This document shows positions 34,521 to 45,393 of a DNA stretch of 64,000 nucleotides, in pieces. The DNA comes from Conchocele bisecta (taxonomy: Eukaryota; Mollusca; Bivalvia; Lucinida; Thyasiridae). Below the pieces are notes generated by a model that did not search any database, had not been told where the DNA came from, and saw nothing but the letters and a program-made list of their open reading frames with translations. The position numbers and the translations under genes were made by a program. The stretch spans positions 107,744,773 through 107,808,772 of the forward strand of contig CM055265.1 of assembly GCA_029237695.1 (NCBI GenBank). The letters are read 5' to 3'. The first letter of the stretch is position 1; every line of letters starts with the position of its first letter.

Positions 34521-35014
34521 ATTAAAGGTACATTCCCACTCAGTAGGCACACAATGTTCTTTACAGGAATTAAATAATTATGTGTATAATTGTGTCACTA
34601 TTCCACAAGTTCTAAAAATTACGAGTGTCTGCTATACATGTATAATTATTTAGTATTATTTATTTTACTGATAGTGACTCGCTGTGGATATCAGGCTGTT
34701 TCATATACAAATGAGGCCTGATATTTTTTTAATTATGATATTCTAATTAAATGCGTCACCTGAAAAAATTATGATTATTGCACATCAAAATATAAATACA
34801 GCGAATAAATAGTAATGTCTATTAAATTTTAAAGAAACACGGTTATCGCCCCTGATGTCAGTGTGGAAATTTACATCTGATATGAAATATATAATAATGC
34901 TAATAAATACGTGGGGTAATGGTGACTGAATGTTTATTTTTTCAGAAAATGTCTCAGATGATGTCTCTGCTATAAAGAACAGTTTGTGCCTAATGACTGG
35001 GCATGTACCTTTAA
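34521..35014 (-). mobile_element. M6 element, full length
   Basis: TTAAAGGTACATTCCCACTC to GGGCATGTACCTTTAA, 494 bp, inverse to 11467-11887. Confidence 0.88.
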
Positions 35015-35028
35015 ATTGCAATTACATG

Positions 35029-35095
35029 TACAGTGGAACCTCTTGAAACCGGACACCCTGTCCCAGGTGTCCGGCTTAGAGAGGCTCCACTGTAA
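35029..35095. mobile_element. M1 hairpin core
   Basis: TACAGTGGAACCTCTTG to GAGGCTCCACTGTA, immediately followed by an M9. A decayed tail near 35330-35353 may be the far end of a full M1 into which the M9 inserted. Confidence 0.82.
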
Positions 35096-35099
35096 ATCA

Positions 35100-35217
35100 G
35101 GGCCCGGTTGCTCAAAACATCAGTTAGCTTAACGGACTGTTAAATCCTTAACTGAATGGTTAAAATCTCTGTTAAAACAGTCCGTTAAGCTACCGGATGT
35201 TTTGAGCAACCGGGCCC
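35100..35217. mobile_element. M9 foldback
   Basis: GGCCCGGTTGCTCAAAAC to GTTTTGAGCAACCGGGCCC; inner arms GACTGTTAAATCCTTAAC / GTTAAAACAGTCC. Confidence 0.9.
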
Positions 35218-35353
35218 AGGCATATGGGTACCGCAAAACAGGTATATGTGGTTTGCGATCATGTACAGACGTTATCAACGGTGGGAGATGACAATAAACA
35301 CATACAATAAAGACATAGATTGTATGGTGTCCATTTTAGAGGGGTTCTACTGT

Positions 35354-35703
35354 ATTATTATGTGTCATACAGCAGATAAGATTCTCTCGTTTTGATTGGT
35401 CAGATTGACAGGTAATATGAGCCCATATTAGCTATGGTTCAAATCAAAATGGCGGCGGGTCGAGGCGGAGTCGAAAACGATAGAAAAATGGAAATCACGC
35501 TGAAACAAAGCCATAGTGACTGGAAATGATCTAAATAAGATAACAAAAGTTAGATTTTGAAAATCAGTCTAGAAAGTGCCATGTTATTAGCGATTTTCTA
35601 CTCGTTTGTGTCGGGATGACGTCAATGAGGTAATACTTAGTTGTTACGTCATGACGTCGTGCCGTTTGGCTTCATTTTTCTATGACGGTAAACATGCACC
35701 AAT
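35354..35703. other. Mostly unassigned
   Basis: Only a short stretch near 35530-35570 (AAAAGTTAGATTTTGAAAAT) resembles M5 interior. Confidence 0.4.
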
Positions 35704-36070
35704 ATAGGCATGAATGGCCTTTTTGTGGAATTTATCGGGGTATAAACTTGGAAAAGTCGCGGGAATACTGGACGAAATTTAAGGCCGGAAGGCCTTGTCC
35801 AGTATTCCCGCGACTTTTCCAAGTTTATATCCCCGATAAAGTCCACAAAAAGGCCATTCATTCTTTATAATTCCAGCATTTGAAATAAATTCATCAAGAA
35901 AAATGTGTTTATTTTCCGTTTTCTTAAGAATTATTTTAGCTGCGCCTGACGGTTTAATACGGAAAGTAGTTCGGCATTGGAGTTTACTGGGATATAAATT
36001 TTGGACAGAGACTTGCTACGAGCCAATCAAATGTTAGGGAATTGTGTAAATATTTTTGTACTGGAATTAT
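35704..36070 (+). mobile_element. M4 element
   Basis: A long hairpin (35708-35870; arms GGAAAAGTCGCGGGAATACT and mirror) is followed by a 200-bp tail ending TACTGGAATTAT. The element has one strong hairpin arm pair plus a single-copy tail. Confidence 0.9.
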
Positions 36071-36139
36071 TTCACCAATAAATTCTGGAGAAATATAAAG
36101 AATCTGCGGTATGACAAATACGTTATGTATAGGAAAATA

Positions 36140-36277
36140 CGTTATTGTGATTCTACAAAGTCAATATGGTGTCATATTGCCCGTCTGAAGCGATATTCCC
36201 CGTCGGCTGCGCCTCGGGTAAATATAGAATCAGACGGGCAATATTACACCATATTGACTGTGTAGAATCGCAATAAC
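36140..36277. repeat. Large hairpin
   Basis: Arms ACGTTATTGTGATTCTACAA / GTAGAATCGCAATAACTTG and TCAATATGGTGTCATATTGC / GCAATATTACACCATATTGA. Confidence 0.85.
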
Positions 36278-36363
36278 TTGTAATAAACATAATAAATATG
36301 TACACATATATATAAAAGTATAGACCTATTTGCAACACAGTGCGCGTGTGTTTGATATATGCC

Positions 36364-36773
36364 TACTGTCTGTTCCACGTTTTGCTGCCGACGAACTTTT
36401 GACTATTAAACACATTAAATCTAAAGAATATTTTTGTATTCATGGACCGATTTTCAAAATCTAGCTTTTGTTTTCTTAGTTACAAGCTATCTCGCCAGGT
36501 TTCGGAGTCAATTTCCAAAAAAATTAATTTGTTGATCCTTCAGGATCAAAACACGAAAAGTTTTGGAAATTGACTCCCCAAGTTAAATTCCCATAGGAAA
36601 ATCGTTTTTTCGCAATAAAATCAATATTTGATGGAATTTCATGAAACAAATTTTTTTTGGGGAGGGTGACTTTTTTGTTATTGATGAAAAAATACTTACT
36701 TTTAATATTTTTTTAGATTTAATGTGTTTAATAGCCAAACGTTCGTAGGCAGAAAAATGTGGAACAGACAGTA
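36364..36773. mobile_element. M5 element, complete
   Basis: TA-CTGTCTGTTCCACG to TGGAACAGACAG-TA; its centre (AAGCTATCTCGCCAGGTTTC) shows how the split M5 at 45.4/50.0 kb should join. Confidence 0.9.
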
Positions 36774-37094
36774 AGTTGGCGCCACTGGTAGCCGCAGTAG
36801 CCATTTGTCTACTAATATTTCAGAAATTGACATTTTGGCGATTAACAATTTCAGAAATTATTTGAAAAAGTACTATGTTTTACAAATATTGGAGCAAATG
36901 TAAATACTATTGCCTTGTTCATTTTATCGGTCCATTTTGGCTACTAATTTCAAAATCCTATTGCCAACTGCTATATGCAAAAGTAGTGTTCTCCAAGCAC
37001 TGGTATTCGGTACCAAATTACATGTATACATTATATAACATGCCCAGAAATCCTTGTAATGTAAATAACACAATCATAAATTAATGTGCAATAT
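36774..37094. other. No recognisable feature
   Basis: Unassigned. Confidence 0.4.
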
Positions 37095-37441
37095 TACGGA
37101 GCCCCGCAGGGGACATGGATATTTGTATTAATTCGTTCCCACGTCATAACAATGCGTTCCCTCAATTTAACAATTCGTTCCCTCGAATTAACAATTCGTT
37201 CCCACATCATAACAATTCGTTCCCTCTAATTGACAATTCGTTCCCACGATATAACAATTCGTTCCCACGAATTAACAATTCGTTCCGAATTGTTATTTCG
37301 TGGGAACGAATTGTTAAAATGAGGGAACGAATTGTTAATTCGTGGGAACGAATTGTTAAAATGAGGGAACGAATTGTTAATTCGTGGGAACGAATTGTTA
37401 TAATAAAAACAAGAATTCTACGTCCGCTGCGGGGCTCCGTA
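37095..37441. mobile_element. M15: foldback made of opposed 21-bp repeats
   Basis: Ends TACGGAGCCCCGCAG / CTGCGGGGCTCCGTA. The left half holds seven or eight 21-bp units of CAATTCGTTCCCACGAATTAA type; the right half holds about five of the same unit in inverse (GGGAACGAATTGTTA). Confidence 0.93.
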
Positions 37442-37550
37442 CAATTTGATGACTTTCAAAAGTTATTAAAATAAATTGTTGCTGCTTGTCAGATGTGGAG
37501 GCTACTTTATAGTTGGTGTGACGACACACAGATGTTTTGGCGGCCATATT

Positions 37551-37907
37551 ATATGAATGAATGGCCTTTTTGTGGAATTTATCGGGGTATAAACTTGGAA
37601 AAGTCGCGGGAATACTGGACGAAGGCCGGAAGGCCTCGTCCAGTATTCCCGCGACTTTTCCAAGTTTATATCCCCGATAAATTCCACGAAAAGGCCTTTC
37701 ATTCCTTATAATTCCAGCATTTGAAATAAATTCATCAAGAAAATGTGTTTATTTTCCGTTTTCTTAAGAATTATTTTAACTGCGCCTGACGGTTATGGAA
37801 AGTAGTTCGGCATAGAGTTTACTGGGATATAAATTCTGGACAGAGACTTGCTATGGACCAATCAAATGTTAGGGAATTGTGTAAATATTTTTGTGCTGGA
37901 ATTATTG
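37551..37907 (+). mobile_element. M4 element
   Basis: Hairpin 37556-37710, tail to GTGCTGGAATTAT. Confidence 0.9.
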
Positions 37908-38699
37908 AATGTTATTTATGCCGTTGACGTTCTAAATGGGCAACGTGAAAGTCCAACAAACGTAATCCGAAATTATACGCGCAATGCGTACCATGACATC
38001 ATAAAAACAGCCTTCCATCGGCGATGCAACGAACATTAAAATGAATTCCGTATTTTGGATGAACATTTCGTTACCTTTCGATGTCATTTACAGAAACTAT
38101 CACAGTTTTTGTTAATATGAATCTTATTTACGGCTTCATACGTATACCCGTAAACACATTTGACAATTCGCCGACGTTTGTCGTGGTAGGTCATACATTT
38201 GTAATACAATGTATGCTTACCATATGATTTTTTTATTATTAATCTTTAATGCTCTTTGTTACATGTATATAATACATAAGATACATGTACAATCATACAC
38301 ATAGTAGACATAGTCCAAATAATATATTGTATACATGTATGTTTAAATATAAACAAAAGACCGTCATCTGACAAACAGAAAAAGTACGTAGTAATTTTGT
38401 CAGAGCATGGTCGCTGATATGCATGTAACAATGCGTTTTAATTGGATTATTGGTTTGGGGTAGGAGGAATATTTATATCGGAATGTGAGAAGGGTGAACA
38501 CTCGCTTACATGGTAACGTATAGTGCTTCTGGGAATGTTGATATGGTACATGTAAGATAAAGGCAGTATTGTTAGAGGGTGTTTGCTTACTGTATAAAGT
38601 CATTAAATTTTATATGATTTTTTTCGAGTTCATCTCTCATAGTGGCAATAGTTTCTTCAATGTTTATAGTTTGTTTAAAGATATGCTTTATGATTTCAG
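37908..38699. other. Upstream flank of the first visible CUB exon
   Basis: Contains a short M8 fragment near 38060-38110. No exon with a signal peptide was recognised; the pyrimidine-poor stretch ATGCTTTATGATTTCAG precedes the exon. Confidence 0.5.
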
Positions 38700-38878
38700 C
38701 CTGTGGATACTACCAGCGGATCGGTGGGGGTGGGCAGGGCGAGATATCCACCCAGTCAGAGTATCCCGCCTACCAGCATTGTATATGGTGGGTGGAGACG
38801 GACGCCGGTTACCAACTCAGTGTAAACATAACCTACGTCGGTGACGTCAACTACGGGCGATGTGGCGATTATATTATT
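38700..38878 (+). CDS. Exon, first half of a CUB domain
   Basis: The exon starts after ATTTCAG and ends before GTAAGT. It enters in phase 1 and leaves in phase 0, giving 59 full codons plus two bases. The translation starts A-C-G-Y-Y-Q and has the CUB landmarks: first Cys, YPAYQHCIWW with the second Cys and aromatic pair, the hydrophobic strand YQLSVNITYV, then C-G-D-Y-I-I with the third Cys. CUB domains are extracellular beta-sandwich modules of about 110 residues used in protein or glycan binding. NIT is a possible N-glycosylation site. The preceding exon (signal peptide or another module) was not found. The next exon at 45161 supplies the IRDG motif expected right after DYII, which makes the pairing strong. 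The protein is inferred to be secreted or membrane-anchored; its specific function is unknown. Confidence 0.88.
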
Positions 38879-38883
38879 GTAAG

Positions 38884-38930
38884 TACAGTGGAGGTCCCCA
38901 GGGTGTCCGGTTTAGAGATGTTCCACTGTA
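38884..38930. mobile_element. M1 fragment at base +6 of intron 1
   Basis: TACAGTGGAGGTCCCCAGGG to GTTCCACTGTA, 47 bp. It starts right after GTAAG of the splice donor; the T of GTAAGT is the first base of the element border. Confidence 0.85.
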
Positions 38931-39467
38931 ATTGAGCACTCCATGTAAACGTTGTGTACTTTTTAGTCCGGAACAGACACGGCAATATGTGAAAATGTAT
39001 ATGGGGATTTAACATGGGGAAATTGTTTTTTCGTAAATAAATCAATATTTGACCAAAATTCACAAAGACTCAATCTTAAATTTTTATAAAATTTAACATT
39101 ATCGAAAAACAAATTGCATTGTTTAAATAGCCGTAACATTTGGGAAGCTTTCGTGCAACAGACATTTTGGAATTTTGCATTTTGCATGATTTTGATTTTG
39201 AAATTTTCTGCAATAATGATGACAGAGCATTTTGATAGCAGACTGGAAATACGAATCCTCATACTAATGTGCAAAAATTCTAATCGCTATGATATGTATC
39301 ATAACTACCTTGAGTGTATGCACGTTTTGACCGCTAAAGACAATAGAGAATATATTTTCTATCAAAGCATACATCATCGTGTTCGCATAGTTAAGATGAT
39401 GTGATTTTATGGTTTGAATTTAACGTCACTCACCCGTAACACATTTGATCAGACACCCAACAACATA

Positions 39468-39712
39468 ATATGTGGCTGTGACTGGAGAAATGGGGCTTAT
39501 GTGATTTGTGACCAGTGTAGCTCCTGATCAAATAACAGACTCCTCTAGCCGGAAAACGATCTAGTTTGTTTATTGGAAGCAGGACGGATGTTTCGTTGAT
39601 TGAATGACGAACAGTGCAGATCCTGATCAGACTGTGCGGATGCACAGGCTGATCTGGGTCTACACTGGTCGTAAAACCCATAAGCCACATTTCTCCAGAC
39701 ATATCCACATAT
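39468..39712. mobile_element. M12 element, paired copies
   Basis: TATGTGGCTGTGACTGGAGA at left and CCACATTTCTCCAGACATATCC-like mirror at right; core CAGTGCAGATCCTGATCAGA / GGCTGATCTGGGTCTACACT. Confidence 0.75.
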
Positions 39713-39744
39713 ATAATGGGACATATGAAAATTTGTCTTGTCAT

Positions 39745-39995
39745 GTGACTTTGTACCTCAAAACATGCGCGATTTGTCATGAAAAAAAACGTTTACAAAA
39801 ACTGTGATATGTTCTGTAAATAAGGTCAACATTTGACTGAAATCTTCATAGCAAGCGCGGTATTCTTAACCGCATTTCATCCGAATATTTCGTCAAACTT
39901 TCGACGTCATTGACAGAAAATGTGATAAATTTTGTAGATATTTTGTCATAAGATATAGCATATCGTCTTGGCTACAACAATAGATGGCTTGTCTC
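39745..39995. mobile_element. M8 element
   Basis: CATGTGACTTTGTACCTC, inner arms GATATGTTCTGTAAATAAGG / TTGACAGAAAATGTGATAA, right GATGGCTTGTCTCG. Confidence 0.78.
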
Positions 39996-40356
39996 GTACT
40001 GGCTTATCTAATAATGTACCATGTGACCCGCATGGAAAATAGGGGGTTATTCAATGTGTGACCAACGTAGCCCCAGATCAGACTGACGAGGACTTACATG
40101 TTTCGCGGTTGAGTTGTGGGAAACAGGAATGATGCAGCTACCGAAAATGCAGGACCAATATTGACTTTGAAATGAAAACGCAATAATCTCAAAACGTTAA
40201 AATTGAAACACAATTCCTAGGTCATGTTCGACGCGTTTTAATTATTATTGTTTTTGTTTTGGTAATGTTTGATGCTATTTATGAAAGATATGACATGATT
40301 GTGTAAACCAATATCGCCGATGAAAATGCAATAATTTCCGAACGTTGACATTTAAC

Positions 40357-41130
40357 AAGGTGTATGATCACGTGCAGTGTGCGTAGCCAGGCATACGCAC
40401 GTACGAACGTGCGTACGAGAAAAAATAAAAGAATTAAACAAAAAAAAGGCTTATTTTTCGAAATATGCAATAAAATCTAGGGGGTGGTGGGGGGGGGGGA
40501 TTGCTATTGAGTCTGGAACAGAACGCATTTTGTATCAAAGGTACATGTCGATTACAAACAAATGGTGCCGTAAATAATGCAGGAAAACGCGTTAGATAGG
40601 ATCTCCGTTTCAAAACAAATCCGGCATGCCCCCGGACCCCCCTAGCACTCTCCCTCACTTCGCTAGGTCGACGAGTGAGCCGTGCTCACCCAATGTTCTA
40701 CCATTTGATATGTGTGCGTATCAGAAATTTGTCCCTGGCTACGCCCCTGACGTGGTACTAACAACAACAACAAGTACCGATTCAAAGTACGTATTATTGT
40801 ATAGTGTCCTTATTACGTAACGGATTTTGATGCAATATGGCGCATCAAACGCGTCTTGTTAAGCAGCATTTGGTGGTCTCTGTATTTTCGCCCAAACTTC
40901 TGTCGTTTTTTGCGAAGAATCGATTTCCGTGTCGGAGACACGGAAATCGATTCTTCGCAAAAACGACATAAGTCTGTGCCAAACTCCATAGACCACCAAA
41001 TGCAGCTCATGAAGACGCGTGTACTGCGCCATATTTCATCAAAATCCGTAGCATATTAAGGAAAATATCAAATAATACTTACTTTGGAGTGGGCGACGTT
41101 GTTGTTGTAACCACGTGATCATGCACCTTG
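40357..41130. mobile_element. M16 element carrying a CAGG element
   Basis: Ends AAGGTGTATGATCACGTG / CACGTGATCATGCACCTT. The centre is a hairpin GAAGAATCGATTTCCGTGTC and mirror (40914-40963). The left arm is broken at 40374/40750 by the CAGG insert. The complete copy is at 62268-62708. Confidence 0.85.
40375..40749. mobile_element. CAGG element
   Basis: CAGTGTGCGTAGCCAGG / CCTGGCTACGCCCCTG, flanked on both sides by ACGTG (40370-40374 and 40750-40754), a 5-bp target duplication inside M16. Confidence 0.88.
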
Positions 41131-41290
41131 TTTAACATTGAAACACAATTCCAACACCACGTTCGATGCGTCGTGAGTTTTAATTATTATTTATTCAATT
41201 GTTTTGGCAATTGTTTATGCTATTTATGAAAGATATGACGTGATGTTTTTAAACCAATATCGTCGAAATACTTTCATCCGACAATCGTGG
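41131..41290. repeat. Direct repeat of 40195-40340
   Basis: TTGAAACACAATTCC, then GCTATTTATGAAAGATATGAC and AAACCAATATCG occur in the same order on both sides of the M16. Confidence 0.8.
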
Positions 41291-41364
41291 TATTTCCTAT
41301 GCCTTGGAAATGAAGGTACAAAGTATTGATAATAAAAATGGGCTTATGAAAACTAATGCCTGTC

Positions 41365-41600
41365 TGACAAGTTGAAGTGACGGACCATGGTTTATAAATA
41401 CATTGTACATTAAATATACCAAAAAGCATCAATAAGTGAAAAAATAAGCTAAACAAACATTTACTCCCTCCTATAACCGGTTATGTGTTGTAGGAGGGAG
41501 AAAATAATTGTTTTTAGCTTATTTTATTTTCACTTATTGACGCTTTTATGTATATTTATTGTATTTATAGACCATGGTCCGCTACTTCAACTTGTGCTTT
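41365..41600. mobile_element. Single-copy foldback element
   Basis: Arms CAAGTTGAAGTGACGGACCA / GGTCCGCTACTTCAACTTG and CTCCCTCCTATAACC / GTAGGAGGGAG at the centre. Confidence 0.85.
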
Positions 41601-41708
41601 GCCGTGCTGATACGATGATACACGTATTTCATGGGACAATGAAATGTTTGAATCAATCGTTTCAACTGTTACCGATGTTAGATGGTACATGTACATGTAT
41701 AATACATG

Positions 41709-42462
41709 TACAGTGAAACCTCTCAAAAACCGGACACCCTGGGAGGTCCCCAGGGTGTCCGATTTAGAGAGGTTCCACTGTGGGAGGTCCACATGGTGTC
41801 CGGTTTAGAGAGGTTCCACTGTGTGAGATCCCCCGGGTGTCCGGTTTAGAGAGATTCCACTGTGGGAGGTCCCCAGGGTGTCCGGTTTAGAGAGGTTCCA
41901 ATGTGGGAGGTCCCCATGGTGTCCGGTTTAGAGAGGTTCCACTGTGGGAGGTCACCAGGGTGTCCGGTTTAGAGAGGTTCCAATGTGGGAGGTCACCAGG
42001 GTGTCCGGTTTAGAGAGGTTCCTTAACCAAGTGAGGTCACCAGTGGCCGGTTTAGGAGAGGTTCCACTGTGAGATCCCCCTGGGTGTCCGGTTTAGAGAG
42101 GTTCCACTGTGGGAGTCACCAGTCCCGGTTTTAGATAGTTCCAATTGGGAGGTCACCATGGTGTCCGGTTTAGAGAGGTTCCACTGTGGGAGGTCACCAG
42201 GGTGTCCGGTTTAGAGAGGTTCCAATGTGGGAGGTCACCATGGGTGTCCGGTTTAGAGAGGTTCCACTGTGGGAGGTCACCAGGGTGTCCGGTTTTAGAG
42301 AGGTTCCAATGTGGGTAGGCCGGTAGAGAGGTTACTGTGGGAGGTCCACCAGGGTGTCCGGTTTAGAGAGGTTCCAATGTGGGAGGTCACCAGGGTGTCC
42401 GGTTTAGAGAGGTTTCAATGTGGGAGGTCACCATGGTGTCCGGTTTAGAGAGGTTCCACTGT
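41709..42462. repeat. 41-bp minisatellite built from an M1 half
   Basis: Starts as an M1 hairpin (41709-41780). The right half, GTGTCCGGTTTAGAGAGGTT plus CCACTGTGGGAGGTCCCCAG, is then repeated about 17 times with substitutions and a few shortened units (near 42025, 42120 and 42320). It ends as a normal M1 terminus CCACTGTA. Confidence 0.95.
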
Positions 42463-42615
42463 AAAACAGACAGCTGACTAAATACTGCAAGACTGCCCTG
42501 TGTGCTTTGTGACCATGAATATATATTATCATTGGATGTACACACACACAAAATGGCAATGTAACATCTTAATTAACTTGTTTGTTGTGTCAGATTTAGA
42601 GAGGTTCGACTGTAC
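42463..42615. mobile_element. M1 unique middle and far end
   Basis: GACCATGAATATATATTATC and TCAGATTTAGAGAGGTTCGAC-TGTA. With the array it makes one oversized M1. Confidence 0.75.
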
Positions 42616-43087
42616 ATTAATGAATGGCTAGCGAACGCCGTATACCCACACCTCCCAAAGCCACCAACAACATCGCCATCATCCCCATCCCCACCCCTAC
42701 CCGTCCCCTCCTCCACGATCAGATATTTCGGTCAACACACAACGTCACCCTTATGAACTGCATGTAATATTGCATGTATTTTGAAATAATGAATACATCG
42801 CCACAATAGGTATTTATCAGAACATCTGACCTTGTTAACATGTACTGATTTGCCAAATTTGATTGAAATCCATTCACCCGTTTCATGTTTACATGGTAAA
42901 CCTCGTGTACGAACTAATGTATGGCATATTGTCAATGACTTGCTGCAAAATGTGTTGTATTAATTAATTACTTGTGTAATTAGATCAGTGTCATCTAAGA
43001 TTGTCCTTTCAATAGGGTCAGATCAAGAGTTGACACACATTGATGTCACGCATATACATGTACATGTGTGGGTGTAAACTTACATGC
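42616..43087. other. No recognisable feature
   Basis: Unassigned; C-rich stretch at 42655-42712. Confidence 0.4.
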
Positions 43088-43451
43088 ATTATAGGAATGA
43101 ATGGCCTTTTTGTGGAATGTATCGGGGTATAAACGGGAATACTGGACGAAGGCCGGAAAGCCTCGTCCAGTATTCCCGCGACTTTTCCAAGTTTATATCC
43201 CCGATAAATTCCACAAAAAGGCCATTCATCCCTTATAATTCCAGCATTTGAAATAAATTCATCAAGAAAATGTGCTTATTTTGGACAGACGGCAGCCATT
43301 TGTTTACATTGACAGCACTGACAGGCTGACAGCGCACATGTAGAAAGTAGTTCGGCGTGGGAGTTTACTGGGATATAAATGTTGGACAGAGACTTGCTAC
43401 GGGCCAATCAAATGTTAGGGAATTGTGTAAATATTTGTGTGCTGGAATTAT
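43088..43451 (+). mobile_element. M4 element
   Basis: Hairpin with a 16-base deletion in the left arm (43130), tail with an extra non-family segment near 43290-43330, ending GTGCTGGAATTAT. Confidence 0.88.
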
Positions 43452-43504
43452 TTGATGTTATACATGTTGCTGTATGATTCATGCAGCATAACATATTTAT
43501 CACA

Positions 43505-43760
43505 TCTCATAGGCGGCGGAACCGGAAAATTATGGGGGGGGGGCAGTCTTGAGGGCCCAACGGGCCCGATGTTGTTATGGGGTCCGGGGCATGCTCTCCC
43601 TGAAATGTTTGAAATCTAAGAGGCGTGAAGCGTCATCTCGAAGCATTCTCAGGGCCCAGTCTTGAGGGCCGAAAGGGCCCGATGTTGCTAGTGGTGTCGC
43701 GGGCATGCTCCCCCGGATTTTTTTTTAAATCTAAGAGGCGTGAAATCTAAAAGGATGAGA
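43505..43760. repeat. GC-rich duplicated segment
   Basis: TCTTGAGGGCCCAACGGGCC (43545) and TCTTGAGGGCCGAAAGGGCC (43662) begin two similar ~115-bp units, both ending AAATCTAAGAGGCGTGAA; probably interior of a CAGG-like element (CATAGGCGGCGGAACCGG at left). Confidence 0.7.
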
Positions 43761-43792
43761 ATATGTGCCAGGTCTCCCCAACAAATTTATCG

Positions 43793-43850
43793 CTAAAACT
43801 CGCGAATGATCTCCTCGTACATGCAAACGAACCGTGATCTAACTGTGGCT
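43793..43850. mobile_element. M10 half palindrome
   Basis: CTCGCGAATGATCTCCTCGT to CCGTGATCTAACTGTG. Confidence 0.7.
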
Positions 43851-44319
43851 GCTCATCAAAATTTCAAATTGTGTAGTCGCGACTGTATAAATGGGGGCTT
43901 ATCGCTGTCCTATCCAGTCTAGTTCATGATTTGCTAGCGCTCTTCTGTAGCCTGAGGCTTGCCGAGGAATTCCTATCGTTTCCAAGCCGAGTCTGATAAA
44001 ATTGATATCGAAAGACACTAGCCTGGTATTCTATTTATCAGGTAACGTGTTATGCTCGAAAATGACCACAGATGATGTCGTTATCTATGGACAGAACGCG
44101 GACTTGTTTAATTTGCGGCATTACACTGGCGTCATTCGGTAACATCACGTGACGTGATCCGACCAATGGAACATCAGTTTTCAATGCGTTGTAACCCGGA
44201 TGCTTGTATCAGGTCAATGCCTAATACAACAATATGTTATCAGTATGTATTCGGTCAATACAGGGCAGGTTACCTGATAAATACATGTACGTATGTAATA
44301 ATATAGTATAGAGTAGAGG

Positions 44320-44612
44320 CGCTTACATCAGTGATGATTTAATATGATATTTATTAATCGAGTTTACTGATTTTATTTACTCGTTAACTGAGTTCATAAG
44401 AAACGAGGCATAGCCTCGTTTCTTATGAACTCAGTTAACAAGTATAATGAATGTCATATTAAATGAACACAAATGTTAGATTACATTTATTGCATAAGTA
44501 CATCGTCATAATATGAAGCTATATTCATTACCTACCATGTTTTTTGTAGCGGGCTCATTTGTTTATTTATTACACTAGTGTATTATGATTATTATTACAT
44601 CGTGTATTATTA
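44320..44612. mobile_element. M17 element
   Basis: Carries an inner hairpin (44376-44443; arms GTTAACTGAGTTCATAAGAA and mirror) and the ATTACACTAGTGTATTATGA block. Confidence 0.75.
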
Positions 44613-44856
44613 TTTTTCAGATGACGCATTTAATTAGTGTAAATAATTAAAAAATAGCATGCCTCATTTGTATATGAAAACAGCCTGATACCACCGCGAG
44701 TCACTATCAGTAAAATACATATTACTAAATGATTATATCTGTATATCGGGCACTGGTAATTTTTAGAACTGGAGGAATGGTGACACAATTATACACTTAT
44801 TTAATTCCTATAAAGAACATGTGCCTACTGAGTGGGCATGTAAACTGTACCTTTAA
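44613..44856 (+). mobile_element. M6 right part
   Basis: From TTCAGATGACGCATTTAATT to GGGCATGTAAACTGTACCTTTAA. Confidence 0.8.
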
Positions 44857-45044
44857 ACATCATATGCTTGTTTATCATCATCTATACATCCACCACATCC
44901 CCTCCGTTTGCTGCTGCCTTACACACGGGCACGTACTGGTCAGCTATCGCCATCATGTATAATTGATATGGAGGTTTTATTAGATGCAACGGAATTTCGC
45001 CTCTTTTCACCCCCGTCCCACACCACCACCCTCCAATTGAATAG

Positions 45045-45110
45045 CGAACAGTGCAGGCACTGATCGGACTGCGCGGATCTATCATCTGACACTGCACTGC
45101 TCGCAAATAT
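45045..45110. mobile_element. M12 fragment
   Basis: GAACAGTGCAGGCACTGATC and GACTGCGCGGATC, 50 bases before the CUB exon. Confidence 0.6.
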
Positions 45111-45160
45111 AAATCGTCATATTTTAAGACACCGTGACGTCACAGTTGCCTCCATTGCAG

Positions 45161-45338
45161 ATACGTGATGGTGAAATCGATGACGACACGAGTATACTAC
45201 TGGACGAGAGCCAATCATGTTCAACGTTAACAAACCACGTGGTCACAGCACGGGCAAGCTGGTTAATGGTGCAATTTAAAAGTGACGGCCTTAATCGCAC
45301 AAACGGCTTTCAGGGATATATATCTTCCACATATGTAG
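45161..45338 (+). CDS. Exon, second half of the same CUB domain
   Basis: The exon is bounded by CCATTGCAG and GTAAGT, entering in phase 0 and leaving in phase 1 (59 codons plus one base). It opens with I-R-D-G, the classic continuation of the CUB D-Y-(I/V)-x-I-R-D-G motif interrupted by the intron after 38878. It then carries the fourth Cys (SQSC), a hydrophobic strand WLMVQFKSDG, and N-G-F-Q-G-Y-I-S, the usual CUB ending of G-F-x-A/G-x-Y. With the previous exon the domain is about 118 residues and has four cysteines, as expected. NRT is a possible glycosylation site. A split M5 element starts 55 bases after the exon. The two-exon CUB with outer phase-1 borders is typical of shuffled extracellular modules. 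Confidence 0.88.
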
Positions 45339-45393
45339 GTAAGTGTGTAATTTAATAATCAACCGTTCACTGGCATTTGCGATGCCTACGTAA

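Larger units (their letters stand above)
38879..45160 (+). other. Intron 1 of the CUB/LDLa gene (phase 0)
   Basis: GTAAGT to CAG, 6.3 kb. It begins almost directly with an M1 fragment and contains M12, M8, M16, a CAGG element, the 41-bp minisatellite, M4, a duplicated GC-rich segment, M17 and M6. It splits the CUB domain between DYII and IRDG. Confidence 0.85.

Noticed and set aside
35649..35870. Repeated 62-70 codon frames (N-L-E-K-S-R-E-Y-W) in M4 copies
   Set aside because: Same peptide appears from both strands of the M4 hairpin; a consequence of the palindrome.
37115..37474. 119-codon N-S-F-P repeat frame or CRISPR-like array
   Set aside because: The 21-bp units have no spacers and reverse orientation midway; eukaryotic context; it is the M15 interior.
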